Source: Hydractinia symbiolongicarpus
Taxonomy: Eukaryota; Cnidaria; Hydrozoa; Anthoathecata; Hydractiniidae
Length of the DNA stretch: 64,000 nt
Direction of reading: 5' to 3'
NCBI RefSeq assembly: GCF_029227915.1
Contig: NC_079879.1
Location: 20,476,501-20,540,500, forward strand
The position numbers were made by a program, and so were the translations under genes. Positions 24,794 to 35,798 of the stretch are shown here, piece after piece; position 1 is the first letter of the stretch, and every line of letters starts with the position of its first letter. The notes below the pieces were generated by a model. The model saw only the letters and a program-made list of their open reading frames with translations. It was not told where the DNA came from and made no database searches.

Positions 24794-27700
24794 TCACTTT
24801 GTTGCTCTTACGTAGTTGAATGGAAAGAGTCCTGTTTTGCCAGTACTTAAATTTCTGCCTTCCCATGAACCATTATCGCTTCTGTTAAGAACTTCAATTT
24901 TATCACCTTTCTAAAATAAAAAGAAATTAAAGATACAAAGTGTTGAGGATTTCACAATGAAGTACAGGCCAGAGTAAAATTAATATAGTACACCAAATCT
25001 AAAAACAATATATGAACAACTGTAGCTGCCTCACGGGCAGGAGAAATTGAGGCAGTGATTTTAACATGAAAACGCAATTTCAGATGGCGTAAATTGCTAG
25101 TACTTTAGTTTAAACGTAAAACTGCCGAAAAATAAGGCGAAACGAAAAAATTTCGATAAAAAGTGTGACAACAATCTTTACAAAAAAAATCTTTGCGATA
25201 TTTGTTATGATTTCGGAAAAAAAAAATATTATTAAAATGTTCCAAGCTGCACATGGAAAAGTTGGATATCTTAGAACATTGCAGAACGGATTATACGGAT
25301 TAAAGTAAAAAAAAAGCGATAGACCATTCATTCAAAATTTCGCGTACATTATAGTAGCAAATCAATGGTCCAATGGTCGTTTCTCAAACTGTATTTTTTT
25401 AAATTTGCAAATACAATCATAAAACAGTAAATGGTTATAGTCATTGTTATATTATCAGAAAAGACTGTAAAAATTCTCTGATAACAGTTAGTCCTTGCCA
25501 ATATTTTGAAAAATGGAATTTGCCCTCATTGAGTATTTAAATCTAAAAAATGCCTGACATTTTCCGACAGATCAAATAAATTACTGATTTTCCTAACCTT
25601 TTCCTGGCACATGGAAATATTTTGGAAATTGATGACATTCCTGACAGTGAAAACCCTGCTTCAAAATTCGAAGTTAAATATAGGTTTGGTGCAGAGAAAA
25701 AATGGCTTTTGCTCTTACAGCGTTAGGAAAAAGCGTAAAAGTTTACGGTTAAATTCCTTTGAAGCAATCATGTATGGATTTCTACAAAAATATATAAATA
25801 ATTAACACGTAGTAATAACCTTAAAGCCCAAGACTTTTTCGTCGTAAAAATTTGCTTCCTTGTCCAATATAGCAACTACGTATAATGGACCAACATGATC
25901 AACGGGTATCTGAAAAATAAACAAAAGATAAAGAAAAGATTTTCTTTATTTTTTAGATTAGTTTTCTCTCCATCAAAACGATTAGGGAAAATGTTTTAGA
26001 AGAAGTTCAGAATATGTTTTAGAGTTAGTCTACTTAAATAATACCTGCAGTTGTAGATCTCGAACATTATTAGGACCTGATTTCGGTTTTGCATAATCAT
26101 TGCTTCGAATTTTTTTCATTGGCTTGACTCCCAGTGTCGGTGAGCGAGCTGGTGATACTGGAGATACAATCTGAAAAAACGAGAAAGCTACCTAAAGAGC
26201 AAAGGTCATGGAGAAGCATTGTTAATCTTCTGATACACATAATAAAGACAATAGCAAAAACAACAACCACAACAACCAACAACAAAAACGAACAATAACA
26301 AAACCAAACAACTGGAAGAAAAACACCAACAGAAACCACCCCCAATACCAACAAGCAATGACAAAAACAACAATGAAAAAAAACAACAATGACAAAAACA
26401 ACAACATCAGCCACCACCAACACCAACAAACAATGACAAAAACAACAACATCAGCCACCACCAACACCAACAAACAATGACAAAAACAACAATGACAAAA
26501 ACAACAATGACGACAACAACGTTGGGAGAAATAGATCGGGTTAAACATGAAATGCTACTCAATATTTATATACACAATTGATTTTTCGCCTTGATGCAAA
26601 CATGCTAATAAAGTATGCGCAAAAACTGTTTTGTAGTTGTTCATCTACCTAAGATTTTGTTAAAGGATAAATCATTTTTATTTAAATATTATGCTAGAAG
26701 TTGAGAGCTATATTTTACACATAATCAACTAACCAAATCAAATCATCCAATGCTTACCCTTCTCATTGTAACTCTTTTTATGAAATAAATTCTTGTTTTT
26801 AGTATGCTCTTGATTGTTCCCTCTTTTCTTAAAGTTGGTTAACTTTTTTTGATTTGGAAAAAGTTTGAAAAAAATTATTGTTTAAAAATAGGATGCACAC
26901 CAGACTGTCATAGTGACTTACCACTTCAACATAAGTAGCAGGTATCATTCCTTCTCTACCGGTGTTATCACGAGCAAGCCACCACTCTTCTTCTTCTTTA
27001 CGAATAACAGTTAACATGTCACTCTTTTTAAATGGCAAGTCCTCCGGATCCTAAAAGCAAAGCGTGTTTTTTTTTAAAAAAGTACTGGCTTTAATAAATA
27101 AAATCATACGTGAAAAACGAATCTATATACACAAAATAGTACGGAAAAACCGAACGTGATATTTCACAGAACAAATCAAAATTCATGTAGCAACGAATCT
27201 TATTATCTCCCACATAAAGCTAGTATCAGTTTAATATCAACGCACCAAACTATCTTAATGAATTATATCAAAGTTGCTTTGCCGTCACATCTAATAGAAT
27301 TGACCAAGTTTAAGGCGTGGCTAAAGTATAATCGTTTCTTGTGTCATGGTTGATTAATCCGCCTGAAATTATTTTGTATGGCTTTACGTTATCTATTATT
27401 TTTTTAAAGTTTTCCGAGTTTAGAATGAGCATTTTAAATGGTGTTCGTAACAGACGTCTTTTTGGTGTAAAAGGTTGAGTCAAATTTAGTAAAAGAGTAC
27501 TGTGTACCTTTCCATGGAAATCAAATTTTGCACGAACTTTCATAAGATGATCTGCGTTGGAGAGATTGTTTACAACAACCGTAGGATCAAGCTCGGTACC
27601 AGGTCTTAAAACCTAAAAGAGATCAAACAGTGAAACTGCTTTGACAAAAAACAAGAGCCGCGCATAATCAGCAAATTGCACTACTTTAACGGGCGAAAAC

Positions 27701-30700
27701 TTTCGCGCCTTTGGTGGTTTTGACTCATCTCGCGAAAGTTAATGTTTACGATAAAAAAAAAAACAACATTTTTTGTTCCTGTCTAATAGACACCCAACCT
27801 CGCTCACATTTCTGTCCTCCTTCATCTCGCTGTGTCGGTATAAATAAGAGACAAAGAGGACTGAAATCTAGGCTGATAAGCACCTCTATTTTAAATATTC
27901 TCTCGAACTGCAACACGTGATAAAATTGATAAATCCCCAACCCTTCTTTAACGTCATAGTGACCGCAAATCTATTTTAAGTACACAGAAAAACGATTGAC
28001 TTGTTTGGCTGTATTTCAATCTGCTTACGGAAATCTAAAAAATCTGAAATTTCGATAAAATTTGTGTTTCGGTTTTCGAGAACAAACAATGTTAGATGGC
28101 AATGCAAATCAAAAGTCATGTAATACTTTAGTAGCTAGTTTAGAATAATATAGCTTTTCAGATAAGGTCACAGTCAATCTGGATTTATTCTATTACTTTT
28201 ATATACCGTATCTGCCTCACACCGCGAGGAACTCTTTTCAACTCTTTTCAGCGCATTATTCAGTCACTTGTTAAAGTACTTAACTAAGCTGTCCTTGATG
28301 ATAATAAAATTGAGCTTACACCTTATTCCTCTGATTTCTCAAAGATAAATGAGCGACATTCTAAAAAAGCGACATTCTAAGAAAAGCGACATTCTAAGAA
28401 GAGCGACATTCTAAGAAGAGCGACATTCTTAGAAGAGCGACATTCTAAAAAAGCGACATTCTAAAAAAGCGACATTCTAAGAAAAGCGACATTCTAAGAA
28501 GAGCGACATTCTAAAAAAAGCGACATTCTAAAAAAGCGACATTCTAAGAAAAGCGACATTCTAAGAAGAGCGACATTCTAAGAAGAGCGACATTCTTAGA
28601 AGAGCGACATTCTAAAAAAGCGACATTCTAAGAAAAGCGACATTCTAAGAAGAGCGACATTCTAAAAAAAGCGACATTCTAAAAAAGCGACATTCTAAGA
28701 AAAGCGACATTCTAAGAAGAGCGACATTCTAAGAAAAGCGACATTCTTAGAAGAGCGACATTCTAAAAAAAAGCGACATTCTAAGAAGAGCGACATTCTA
28801 AGAAGAGTATCGTGAGTACTTCATTTTGAAAGAAGCAACTGAAGTTTAATTACCTGTTTTTTATAAAGAAACAAAAACTTTTAATCGATCCTCAATCCTT
28901 CTTCAGGTTCTATGTTTTACAGGCTCAACTGTTGCTCACTTGTTGATTGTTGATTTTTTCTTGGAAAGACTAAACTTACATGTTTGCTTGCTAAGTTAGA
29001 ATACTGCCCTAATCTAAATCTACCTTCTGCCATACAAAACTTACATGACTTTCAGAACATTGCTATTTTAAAATTTCTCTGATTGTAATTTTTTTCATAT
29101 ACACGATGCACTGGCTGTTGCGCACAAGATGCTTCATGATTTGAAAAACTCGTGTTGCTTATAAAAACATGTGTTTTAATTCAATATCGCTACAACATGG
29201 TCTTAGAAATGCACAAATCAAACCCGCAAGATGCTTTTCGAAATTGCACTTAATTCTTGCACGACTAGAAGAAACATTTTACGATCCAAACTTATTTTTT
29301 CCGCGCTATGTTCTATAAGCCGTAAGTGGTTAAATTAACATTCTAAAATTTCCTGAAAACAAACAAACAAATGAGAATTAAGCCAACTCTTACAAACAGT
29401 AAAGCATTATGTCGTACCGGTTCAGTGAGAGTTGTAGTATCCAGCATGTGTTTCTTGTAAAACTCTATAATAGATGGAATGTCAGCGAAACGTTGCTCGC
29501 CAATCTTGAAATACATACCATTTACATCCGAAATAATGTAATGGCACACTTTCTGGATTTCACTAAAAATCAAAAGCAGGGGGATTTATCCAAAGTTACT
29601 ATAAAAAAAAGGTAATTTTTAATCAATTCGTGCAAATAATTGTAAATATAGTATATTTTATAGGGAGAAAATTTTCGCTAATTAATCCATTTTGGTTGAA
29701 TTATTGTGGGATTTTTTTCTTATTTTATATCTGGTATTAGATTTATAGAACTCTAAATTGACCTATGTACTATGCCTTACACATTTGTCCCTTATGAAAT
29801 GTATACACTCTTTTTAAAAAGAGTATGGTTTATATAAATATAAGGCTAGGGTTAAATACAATAGGTCTACCGCTTAAAACAATACAGAAATGAGAATAAT
29901 AATAACCAGTGTGTAGCATAATAAACCTAAAAACAGAACATCTAAGCGAGCAGAATGTACCCTAACATCATTTTCCTTTCGCAAAAAAAAATTATGGCGG
30001 CAATATATTTTGGGGGTTGGGGCTAAAACGAGACTCATTTTTGAAGATTTTTAGCGCTAACATTTCTCCTTATAAATCAGTTAAGGACAGAACTCTTATC
30101 AATGTGTAGCGACAAAAAGTCAATCAACGGGAGTTTTAACTTTTTGAGACAATAATAATTACGAAATAGGTCATAAACTTTGAGTACTTTTTTAAAGCAT
30201 ATAAAATTTAAAAGAAAACTGCTTTTTTACCTAACTGAAAGTACATATTCGGATTTTGCTTTCCTTTTTCTGATCAAAAACAAGCCAAGTCTTTTTTCTT
30301 CAAGGAATTTGTTAGCTTCATCTCGACTGATTGTTCCATGATACCAACTAAAATTAATATAAATTTATAAATACCACCACTTCAGTCAGTGCAGGTTTCT
30401 CAACTTACGTTTTCAACTACCTTAAGGGTATTAATTTTCGCGTTTTACCCAAATTCAGCCCACGCGAAATATTTCGAAAAAGTGCAATTCGCAAAATTAA
30501 ATCCTCGCAAAAAAATTACAAACTCAGTAATTTGTGAAAATAAATCATCCAAACATATATTAAACTCACAAAAATAAATCCTCGTGAAAATTTAAAAAAA
30601 ATTGCTTTCAAGAAAAAATTCTCGCGAAATACATTTTTGGCTTCGCGAAATTAAGTTCATGCGAAAATTAATCACCTTAAGGTAATCCTCAATCAAGGAT

Positions 30701-33700
30701 ACAGTGTGGTAAAAGTTGCAGGCTCTTTCAAGACAAGTTAAGGTAAGAAGGAGATCACAGATAGTATTGCCAAAAAATATTGTTGCACTTACAATATATT
30801 TGTTAGAAATGCAATAATACAATAGGAGAGTTGTGGATAAACACTTATAAAATGACATGTAAAGACGTAGCATTAACACGCCATTTAGACATACTAAAAA
30901 TACTATACTATACATACTAAAAAAGTTATGTTAAAAAAATAATAGTTTGGCTTAATGTAACAATGTGTTAAGCTTTAGTCTTAAAAACGTGGGCAGCTAG
31001 CTACCTTAACTGCAGTTTTTTTAAAAAAATGTTACGTTAATATTGTCAGAGATTTTTTTCTTACTTAGCTAAGCTGAAACTGGCACGGGTCAATAATTTC
31101 GCGCGTTTAATTTTCGCACCACATATGGACATGCTGTTAAACTCGCAATTTAAAATGTACAATTTTTATAAAAATGTATTTTTTAACGAAAAATACTTTT
31201 CATACGAATTATTATTTTAAAATCTTTTCTAACTACATTATTCGTTAAAAAAGTTGCAAAAAGACCAAATTTTGGTCCAGTGACTAATATTTTTTTTCTA
31301 ACTATAAATCCTCTTGCCAATTCTTTTTTTACTGACACACCATTTTGCCGGCTTTTGCTATTCCTATTTTCCTACTAAAACGCCTAGATAACAAGTAGCA
31401 AAGGCTGCACATTTTTAGTTCACATTTCTTTTGAGGAAAATCGTTATAAAAAAGGAGCTTTTAATAATTATCTTTGGATATATAATTGGTTATTTCTATT
31501 TTAAATATTATTTACCTGGAGGAAAAAAGTGTTTCCTATCGAATCTTTTAAAATTTAATTGAATGTGCTAGATAAAGTTTAGGGTAGAAATAATTTTTAA
31601 AGAAATTTTCTCCAGCCGACTTTTTTAATACAGTCCTAATACATAAGAATACATAAGAAATTAATTGAAAAGAGAAACGTATATATTAATGCTTTATCAG
31701 TTTGGAGTGACATAGCTAATTATAAATTCATTTAAATTCATTTTTCAAAAATAAAGGAATGACTTGTAAATTTTGTTTTAAGCTACCCTTTTTAAGGTAT
31801 TTTGTGCGTCTTTCAAAAAAGACAAATTTCTGCAGAAGTAAAGTATATGTAAAATAATCTTTCTTTAAAAAAATAAACGTGTCATAAGCATATTTTAAAT
31901 TTAAAAATGAGGAAATATTATAACAACACAAAGTAATGCTAAGACTGATCCTGTAATATAATAACCTGGCATTACTCTATTGTAGAAAATTCTTTCAAAC
32001 AAATATGAAAATGTTATAAAAAAATTAGACGAGAATTAGAGAGATTGCTGCTTTTGTATCGAAGGCGGACAAGTATGAATCTAATGCTGAGACAGTAAAA
32101 TGAACTGCTTAAATACCTGAAAAAAGGGTCTTTAAGTAGTGTACTGATCTTCGTATCTTTTGAAAATTAGGAGATCTTACTGATTTTTAAATGCTAAACA
32201 ATTAGAGCGTTACATAACAATCAATTTATTAGAGATGTCAACTATTTTTCAAATCAACTACACTAAGTTTTTATCTCTCACTTACTTTTATTAACATTGG
32301 ACCTTCATCATTACTATTTATCGTATTTTTTTAGAAAAAAAGTGCTAAAAAGTGTCAATTGGTATATTAAAACATAAATATCTTAAAAAAATGACATTTA
32401 TCATGAGTCATTACACTACACCTCCTGCTCTGACTTCCAAAATAGTCAAATTAGTGTCAACCCCACCCATCTCAAATAATTAAACAAACAACAACTACGG
32501 GTTAACAAGAGCTTCTGAAAAAAATTATTACTGGACCATATATTTTTGTTTAAAAAGGAATTTGACACCAACTTTATTCGCTTCTGGCACTTTACTCTTA
32601 GTTTGTGCCTATATTTAAAAAAGTTGTCCACTCTTAATAACATTGAAATAAATGTAAAACAAGATTAAAAGCTGAAAAAATAAATATTATTCTTATTCAT
32701 ATCTTTCATTTATATTTATCACATCTTAATTTGGTTTTGTTTACAATATTATATTTCAACATTATGTTGTTACAATAAACAACACCAAATTGTATTAAAA
32801 ACAATATATAAAATACAGGACATGACTGATTATTGTTGGAATTGTGCTAATATAAACTGCAATATCATTATGCATTAAATCGGATTACATGCTTTATAAA
32901 TAAGATTTTATCACATGAGAAATAAAAAAAAGTAAAAGTAGGATTTATAAAAAACACAAATCTCTAAAAATGTTTATACAATTATGACAACATATAACAA
33001 TGCATAAAACTATAAATGCAAGAATATACACTATTTATTAACGTCATTAAAAGATATAAGTCTTCAAGTTAAGAAAGATAAAATCTTTATGCATAAAAAT
33101 ATTTAAATATATAATTAAATAAATGATTAGCTGTAATTTAATTCATTTGTTTTGATAAGGCTCACTTTTAGTTAATAACTTTTTGTTCTATACTTTCACT
33201 TCTACATATTTTGTGAACGAATTAAGTGTAACTTTACAAACTTTACGCTTTTTTAATACAAATTTTTTATAACTAGATATTCACAAAAAAATCTAAATTT
33301 GAGTAAATTGTGACTGCAACCCTAATAATATAACTCTTTATGAAAAAAATGAAATAAAAAATGATAAGCAGCTTGACAAAGGTGCAATTGAATTATTGTT
33401 CACATGACAGAATTTCACATTGATTCGCCATTAAAAAAAATCATCATCCTATTTTGGTACAGACAATTTTCTAATTGCTGTACTTTTTGGTGCCTAATAG
33501 ACACATTCCACTATCTTTGAGGTGAATTTCTAACCCTCTCTATTATGCAACTACAGATAACACAAAAAACCTGCAACAAATGTTACTCACTACCTTTATG
33601 ACCACTTTTAAAATTTTTGTAGAAGTTTACTTAAACGATTGAACTTTTGATATTATCTGCTTATCAATTTGGTTGATTGTTTACTTAAAGGTATAAACTC

Positions 33701-34570
33701 ACTTGACTGGGTGATTTTCACATGCAAGCACAAGTTACTAAAATTCATGTGGCTATTCCTATGATTATATAATACATTTTTTTGAAAACACAATATGTAA
33801 AAGGCACTGGGATTAATTGGTTAGCTTTTTTCTTTCAAAGCGACTTTAAAAATCCTTCCTTATACAATACTCCTTTAAGCTCTCAATGGTTTCGTGGCTT
33901 TGAAAGTAAAGGATACCCTGATATGATAATTTACTTAAATCTTCACACTTTTATTCAATACATATATCAATTTAACCATAAACCTGCTTTCCGTAGCATG
34001 TTCAGCTTTGATACAAAACAAGAATGAGGAACGGCTGTATAATAGACCGTATACCATAAAATTAGCTGTATGCCCTGTAACTGTTTGTGAAAAAACATAG
34101 AAAAGATATAGTCGGATATGAAGAAGATAAAGAAGCCTTTGATTACATTTGATGTGAAATTAGCCATATGAATTGTCAATTAAAATGTGTACAGTCTAAC
34201 TACCCTGTTAAAGGGTAATTATTAGTTCTTCCTGACTGTTTGCGGCTTCTTGGTAGCTTTAAAAGTAATGTCTTTAATTAAAGAACAAAAAAAGGCAAAA
34301 AGGTTAATGCATTAGTTCACAAAGCCACAAAGCCAGACTTTTTTTATTAGAAAGATAAGGGTTTTATGAAGGATTTTATAAAGCCTAGAGCCATTCAATC
34401 AAGCAAAAAAATATATATACTTTATTTTTTAACGGATTTCTTTGGTCCTTTAGATTTTTTATCTACAGAAATGCGTTGTTCTCAACGCAAAATAAAAACA
34501 TATTTGCACGGAATACGTTAAAAAATAATTTTTACCTGAAGGACTTCAGACTTTCTTCTGCTGACATCAT
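24794..34570 (-). CDS. CRK: CRK adaptor protein (SH2-SH3-SH3), complete
   Basis: Cytoplasmic adaptor linking phosphotyrosine proteins to exchange factors and Abl-type kinases. Minus-strand exons in phase: 34570-34536 (ATG), 30347-30231, 29562-29418, 27612-27508, 27050-26922, 26170-26045, 25909-25820, 24910-24794 (TGA), 287 aa; vertebrate CRK-II is 304. The SH2 runs about residues 13-105: [15 protein letters not shown] with the phosphotyrosine-binding arginine, YVLSVS, HYIIS. The first SH3 is about 130-185 ([35 protein letters not shown]). The linker contains DYAKP. The C-terminal SH3 is at about 228-287 ([30 protein letters not shown]). The tiny first coding exon [11 protein letters not shown] ends in phase 2 and joins exactly to SWYHG, matching the SSWYWG of vertebrate CRK. 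That, with a proper donor, decided the start. CRK and CRKL are not separable here. Confidence 0.94.
26084..26098 (-). other. CRK: CRK regulatory tyrosine site DYAKP
   Basis: The linker between the two SH3 domains encodes Asp-Tyr-Ala-Lys-Pro. Vertebrate CRK and CRKL carry YAQP here; once phosphorylated by Abl, it folds back onto the SH2 domain. The pY-x-x-P pattern fits the CRK SH2 preference, so autoinhibition is probably conserved (inference). Confidence 0.7.
26220..26525. repeat. Low-complexity CAA/ACAACA-rich tract with a ~45-bp tandem unit
   Basis: A CRK intron is filled by (aacaacaatgacaaa)-type sequence. A longer unit with tgacaaaaacaacaacatc, agccaccaccaacacc and aacaaacaa repeats about twice at 26395-26480. 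Long open frames on the minus strand here are artefacts of the low complexity. Confidence 0.75.
27613..29417 (-). other. CRK: CRK intron holding the minisatellite
   Basis: A 1.8-kb intron. Apart from the minisatellite it has a short GCGAAAG-type inverted motif pair at 27692-27745, resembling the interior of the CCTTAAGG MITEs. Nothing coding is seen. Confidence 0.5.
28351..28807. repeat. Minisatellite, 27 units of ~17 bp (AGCGACATTCTAAGA), in a CRK intron
   Basis: Twenty-seven copies of AGCGACATTCT separated by variants (aaaaaag, aagaaaag, aagaagag, tagaagag). The variant order itself repeats: a block of about ten units (28366 onward) is followed by a near copy of nine, so a higher-order duplication happened. 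Eighteen units contain the palindrome TTC-NNN-GAA. It lies between CRK exons 29418-29562 and 27508-27612. Confidence 0.9.
30348..34535 (-). other. CRK: CRK intron 1, 4.2 kb, very AT-rich
   Basis: Separates the 35-nt coding part of exon 1 from the SH2 exon. It contains MITE copy 2 (30420-30682). The remainder is AT-rich with only short chance open frames and no recognisable genes. Confidence 0.6.
30420..30682. mobile_element. MITE, CCTTAAGG-ended, TA-flanked (copy 2)
   Basis: Shorter relative of the element at 23464-24005. It starts TA-CCTTAAGGGTATTAATTTTCGCG and ends with GCGAAAATTAAT then CACCTTAAGG-TA, with internal CGCGAAAT palindromes. It lies in CRK intron 1, just upstream of the SH2 exon. 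Confidence 0.6.
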
Positions 34571-35114
34571 TAACGAAGTGTTTTACTTTAATAAATCAAA
34601 ACTATTTTGTTCAGGTAATCTACTAAAAAGGTGCATCATCTTCCAGGATTGCAATAAAGTTCGTTTTTTCCAAATTTTTAAGCTAAAAAACAGATGAAGA
34701 GAGAATTTTTCTTGTTTTGTTTACCTTTATGCCCCGAATGAGCGTAGTTCTTAGTAAATAAAAGCCCCGGGTATCTGGCAAAAACTACAAAATTTCTGAC
34801 AAACATCAACCTTGCTTTTAGTTTGTTTATGTCCGTGTAAAACCTGCACGAATATTATCCTTGATGATGTTAACAGATCATAAAGTCGATTTCAGCAGGC
34901 TGGAAGAAGATAGAAATCACAACACATTAATTTGGAAAATATCACTCTGTGTGTCTGTCTATCTGCTTTCTTCTATTTCTATCTTCTGTAAAGTACGTTT
35001 TACGAGTTCTGATAGTTTTTTTGTGGCTGCCATGGCTTCTGACTGAACACCCTAGCTAACCTTAACGTGTAAGCAATGCCTTGACAGTGGATGGCCCTGC
35101 ATTCATCCCAGCAC

Positions 35115-35290
35115 AGATACATAGATAAATATGCATATTTTACATGATAAACATGGCTAGCCTCTCACAATTTTAGTGGTATATATCCTCTCTATTATTT
35201 CCAAGAGGGGACAAGGTTTAGGAGTCCTAGAGTATTTAATGCTCATTTTGGGCTACGAAGACCTAATTAGGGTCCACGCTGTTAAGCATC
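35115..35290 (-). mobile_element. Truncated copy of the SINE at 14880
   Basis: Shares the tail (atatgcatattttacatg), GGAGTCCTAGAGTATTTAAT and CTAATTAGGGTCC with the minus-strand SINE at 14880-15195, but lacks the tRNA-like head. The same orientation and clear divergence indicate an older insertion. Confidence 0.6.
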
Positions 35291-35504
35291 CTCAAATGAT
35301 TACAGTTTTGTTGTTAGAGTATAAAGTTGATTCACAAATAGTTGTTGAAGAGATATATAGGATATTACCTGTTGGTGTTTATATCTTTGCTTTCCCTTTG
35401 GTATATAGAATACACCTCCACGATGTTAGTGGTCCTAGTGGCCCCCAGTGGAAACAATCCACTAACTATAGGTTTTTGTGATTTTCTGGGCTAGCCACTT
35501 TAAA

Positions 35505-35534
<30 letters not shown>
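35505..35534. repeat. (TTA)n microsatellite
   Basis: About nine TTA units directly after AAATATTTA. The sequence just before it may be the 3' end of a retroelement, since such ends often carry short tandem tails. Confidence 0.8.
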
Positions 35535-35535
<1 letters not shown>

Positions 35536-35798
35536 GTTCTATTGGCAAGAGTACTATAAGAACAAAGAGAATCACAATATTAAACAATAACAATAGTGAT
35601 AATTGAATCATTTCTAAATAATCATATTCAGGAATTCCATCTCCATTTTTAGTTTTAAGGGGTTCAAATTCTTACAATTAAATTTTGCACTTTTTACTAT
35701 TCATGATTGAGACTTGTTCTGTTTTTATCCTAGTAAGGTAACATGTTTGATAAAAAACAATTTATTAATGCATAGTAAATGATACTTAACATCAGGAC

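Larger units (their letters stand above)
34571..35798. other. Intergenic region between CRK and the TTC6-like gene (divergent starts)
   Basis: Must contain both promoters. It holds a truncated SINE relative (35115-35290), further repeat-like sequence, and a (TTA)n microsatellite at about 35505-35534. The open frame 35176-35481 is inside this repeat and is not a gene. Confidence 0.55.

Noticed and set aside
26097-26548. Long minus-strand open frames rich in Val/Phe/Cys
   Set aside because: Product of the CAA/ACAACA low-complexity tract in a CRK intron, not protein-like.
28351-28807. CRISPR-like array
   Set aside because: Units are about 17 bp with no distinct spacers, in an animal intron; it is a minisatellite.
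35176-35481. 101-codon open frame on plus
   Set aside because: Lies in SINE-derived and other repeat sequence just before the TTC6-like gene.
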